NCBI GenBank assembly: GCA_963785755.1
Contig: CAWAXG010000031.1
Location: 248,001 to 312,000, forward strand
Length of the DNA: 64,000 nucleotides
Reading direction: 5' to 3'
DNA from: JACCXG01 sp963785755
GTDB lineage: Bacteria > Acidobacteriota > Vicinamibacteria > Vicinamibacterales > 2-12-FULL-66-21
This document shows positions 63,769-64,000 of this stretch, one piece after another. The notes below the pieces were generated by a model. That model was not told the origin of the DNA. It ran no database searches and saw only the letters and a program-made list of their open reading frames with translations. The translations under genes and the position numbers were made by a program. The number at the start of each line of letters is the position of its first letter. The stretch's first letter is position 1.

Positions 63769-64000
63769 CTATTTCCGGCGCCGGTCGGCCGCGAGCCCGA
63801 GCTCGACGCGCAGGCGCAAATCACTGTAGACGCGGCGGCGTCGTTCGCGGGGGCCCCTGATGTCGAACTTCACAGGGGGGAGCTTCGGCTCGACTGTTTC
63901 GACAACGGGGTCGGCCCACCCTTCCACGATCATGACGGTCGCGAGCGACGCCGGAACGGCATAGACGGCGCCGACCTCGAATTGCGACAGCGAGATGCCG
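63769..64000 (-). CDS. Hypothetical protein, 5' part beyond window
   Basis: Minus-strand frame open to the window edge and ending in TAG at 63771-63769. It reads SLSQFEVGAVYAVPASLATV, MIVEGWADPVVETVEPKLPP and then a basic tail (RGPRERRRRVYSDLRLRVEL). The N-terminal part looks like a small beta-strand module; the arginine-rich tail could bind nucleic acid or a response regulator. About 76 residues visible; function unknown. Confidence 0.5.
   Translation of the reverse strand, partial: GISLSQFEVGAVYAVPASLATVMIVEGWADPVVETVEPKLPPVKFDIRGPRERRRRVYSDLRLRVELGLAADRRRK

Noticed and set aside
63468..63824. Minus-strand ORF containing NRTHDPRLF
   Set aside because: Strings of this kind occur as spurious translations in many databases; here it spans a repeat region and the reverse of a small gene.

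Overview
The window is a GC-rich, gene-dense bacterial chromosome segment. It most likely comes from an acidobacterium of the Vicinamibacteria type. The pointers are a VWFA-related acidobacterial (TIGR03436-type) protein, two PadR + duplicated FtsX/MacB permease (ADOP) pairs, a VPS10/BNR-propeller secreted protein, several S9 peptidases, and many secreted proteins carrying Gly/Arg-rich linkers. This assignment rests on protein content only. No rRNA, tRNA, CRISPR array, phage or transposase gene was recognised.

Layout. 0-5 kb: zinc-ribbon protein (partial), alpha-glucan phosphorylase, Thr/Ser dehydratase, and a divergent glycosylasparaginase. 5-14 kb: VPS10/BNR protein, a large S9 peptidase and a VWA protein, with an elaborate palindromic repeat between the first two. 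14-17.5 kb: a 2'-deoxynucleotide N-hydrolase-like protein with dUTPase, then a polytopic membrane protein overlapping uridine kinase. 17.6-31.3 kb: DUF2339/DUF3999 pair, M19 dipeptidase, DPP-IV-like peptidase, amidohydrolase and another S9 peptidase. 31.4-36.8 kb: a Kup potassium transporter preceded by a promoter and a clear ydaO-type c-di-AMP riboswitch, a RodZ-like protein, an outer-membrane-protein remnant, and an ECF sigma factor with a zinc-finger/DUF4349 partner. 36.8-41.9 kb: a four-gene redox operon (4-TM protein, secreted helix-hairpin-helix protein, cytochrome c fused to a probable beta-barrel, pentaheme cytochrome) divergent from HupE. 42-46.4 kb: double-BON protein, then PadR with ADOP permease. 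46.9-50.3 kb: TPR protein, di-heme peroxidase, glucuronate isomerase. 50.4-58.8 kb: a carbohydrate-oriented block (propeller/HEAT/cytochrome dehydrogenase-like protein, Gfo/Idh/MocA oxidoreductase, PHP protein, sialidase-like protein, sulfatase). 58.9-64 kb: ATP-grasp enzyme, second PadR/ADOP pair with a palindromic operator, two small or partial unknowns.

How the genes fit together. Two themes dominate. One is secreted breakdown of peptides and glycans: S9, M19, glycosylasparaginase, sulfatase, sialidase-like protein and UxaC. The other is periplasmic or outer-membrane electron transfer: pentaheme cytochrome, cytochrome-barrel fusion, di-heme peroxidase, cytochrome-tailed dehydrogenase. Potassium uptake appears to be under c-di-AMP control.

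Sequence quality. At least seven genes are each broken by a net single-base shift. In nearly all of them removing one G or C restores a full-length family protein. Indels in the assembly are therefore more likely than real pseudogenes, and these genes are annotated over their whole span. Intergenic regions hold several families of short palindromic or tandem repeats, some recurring at distant sites in the window.
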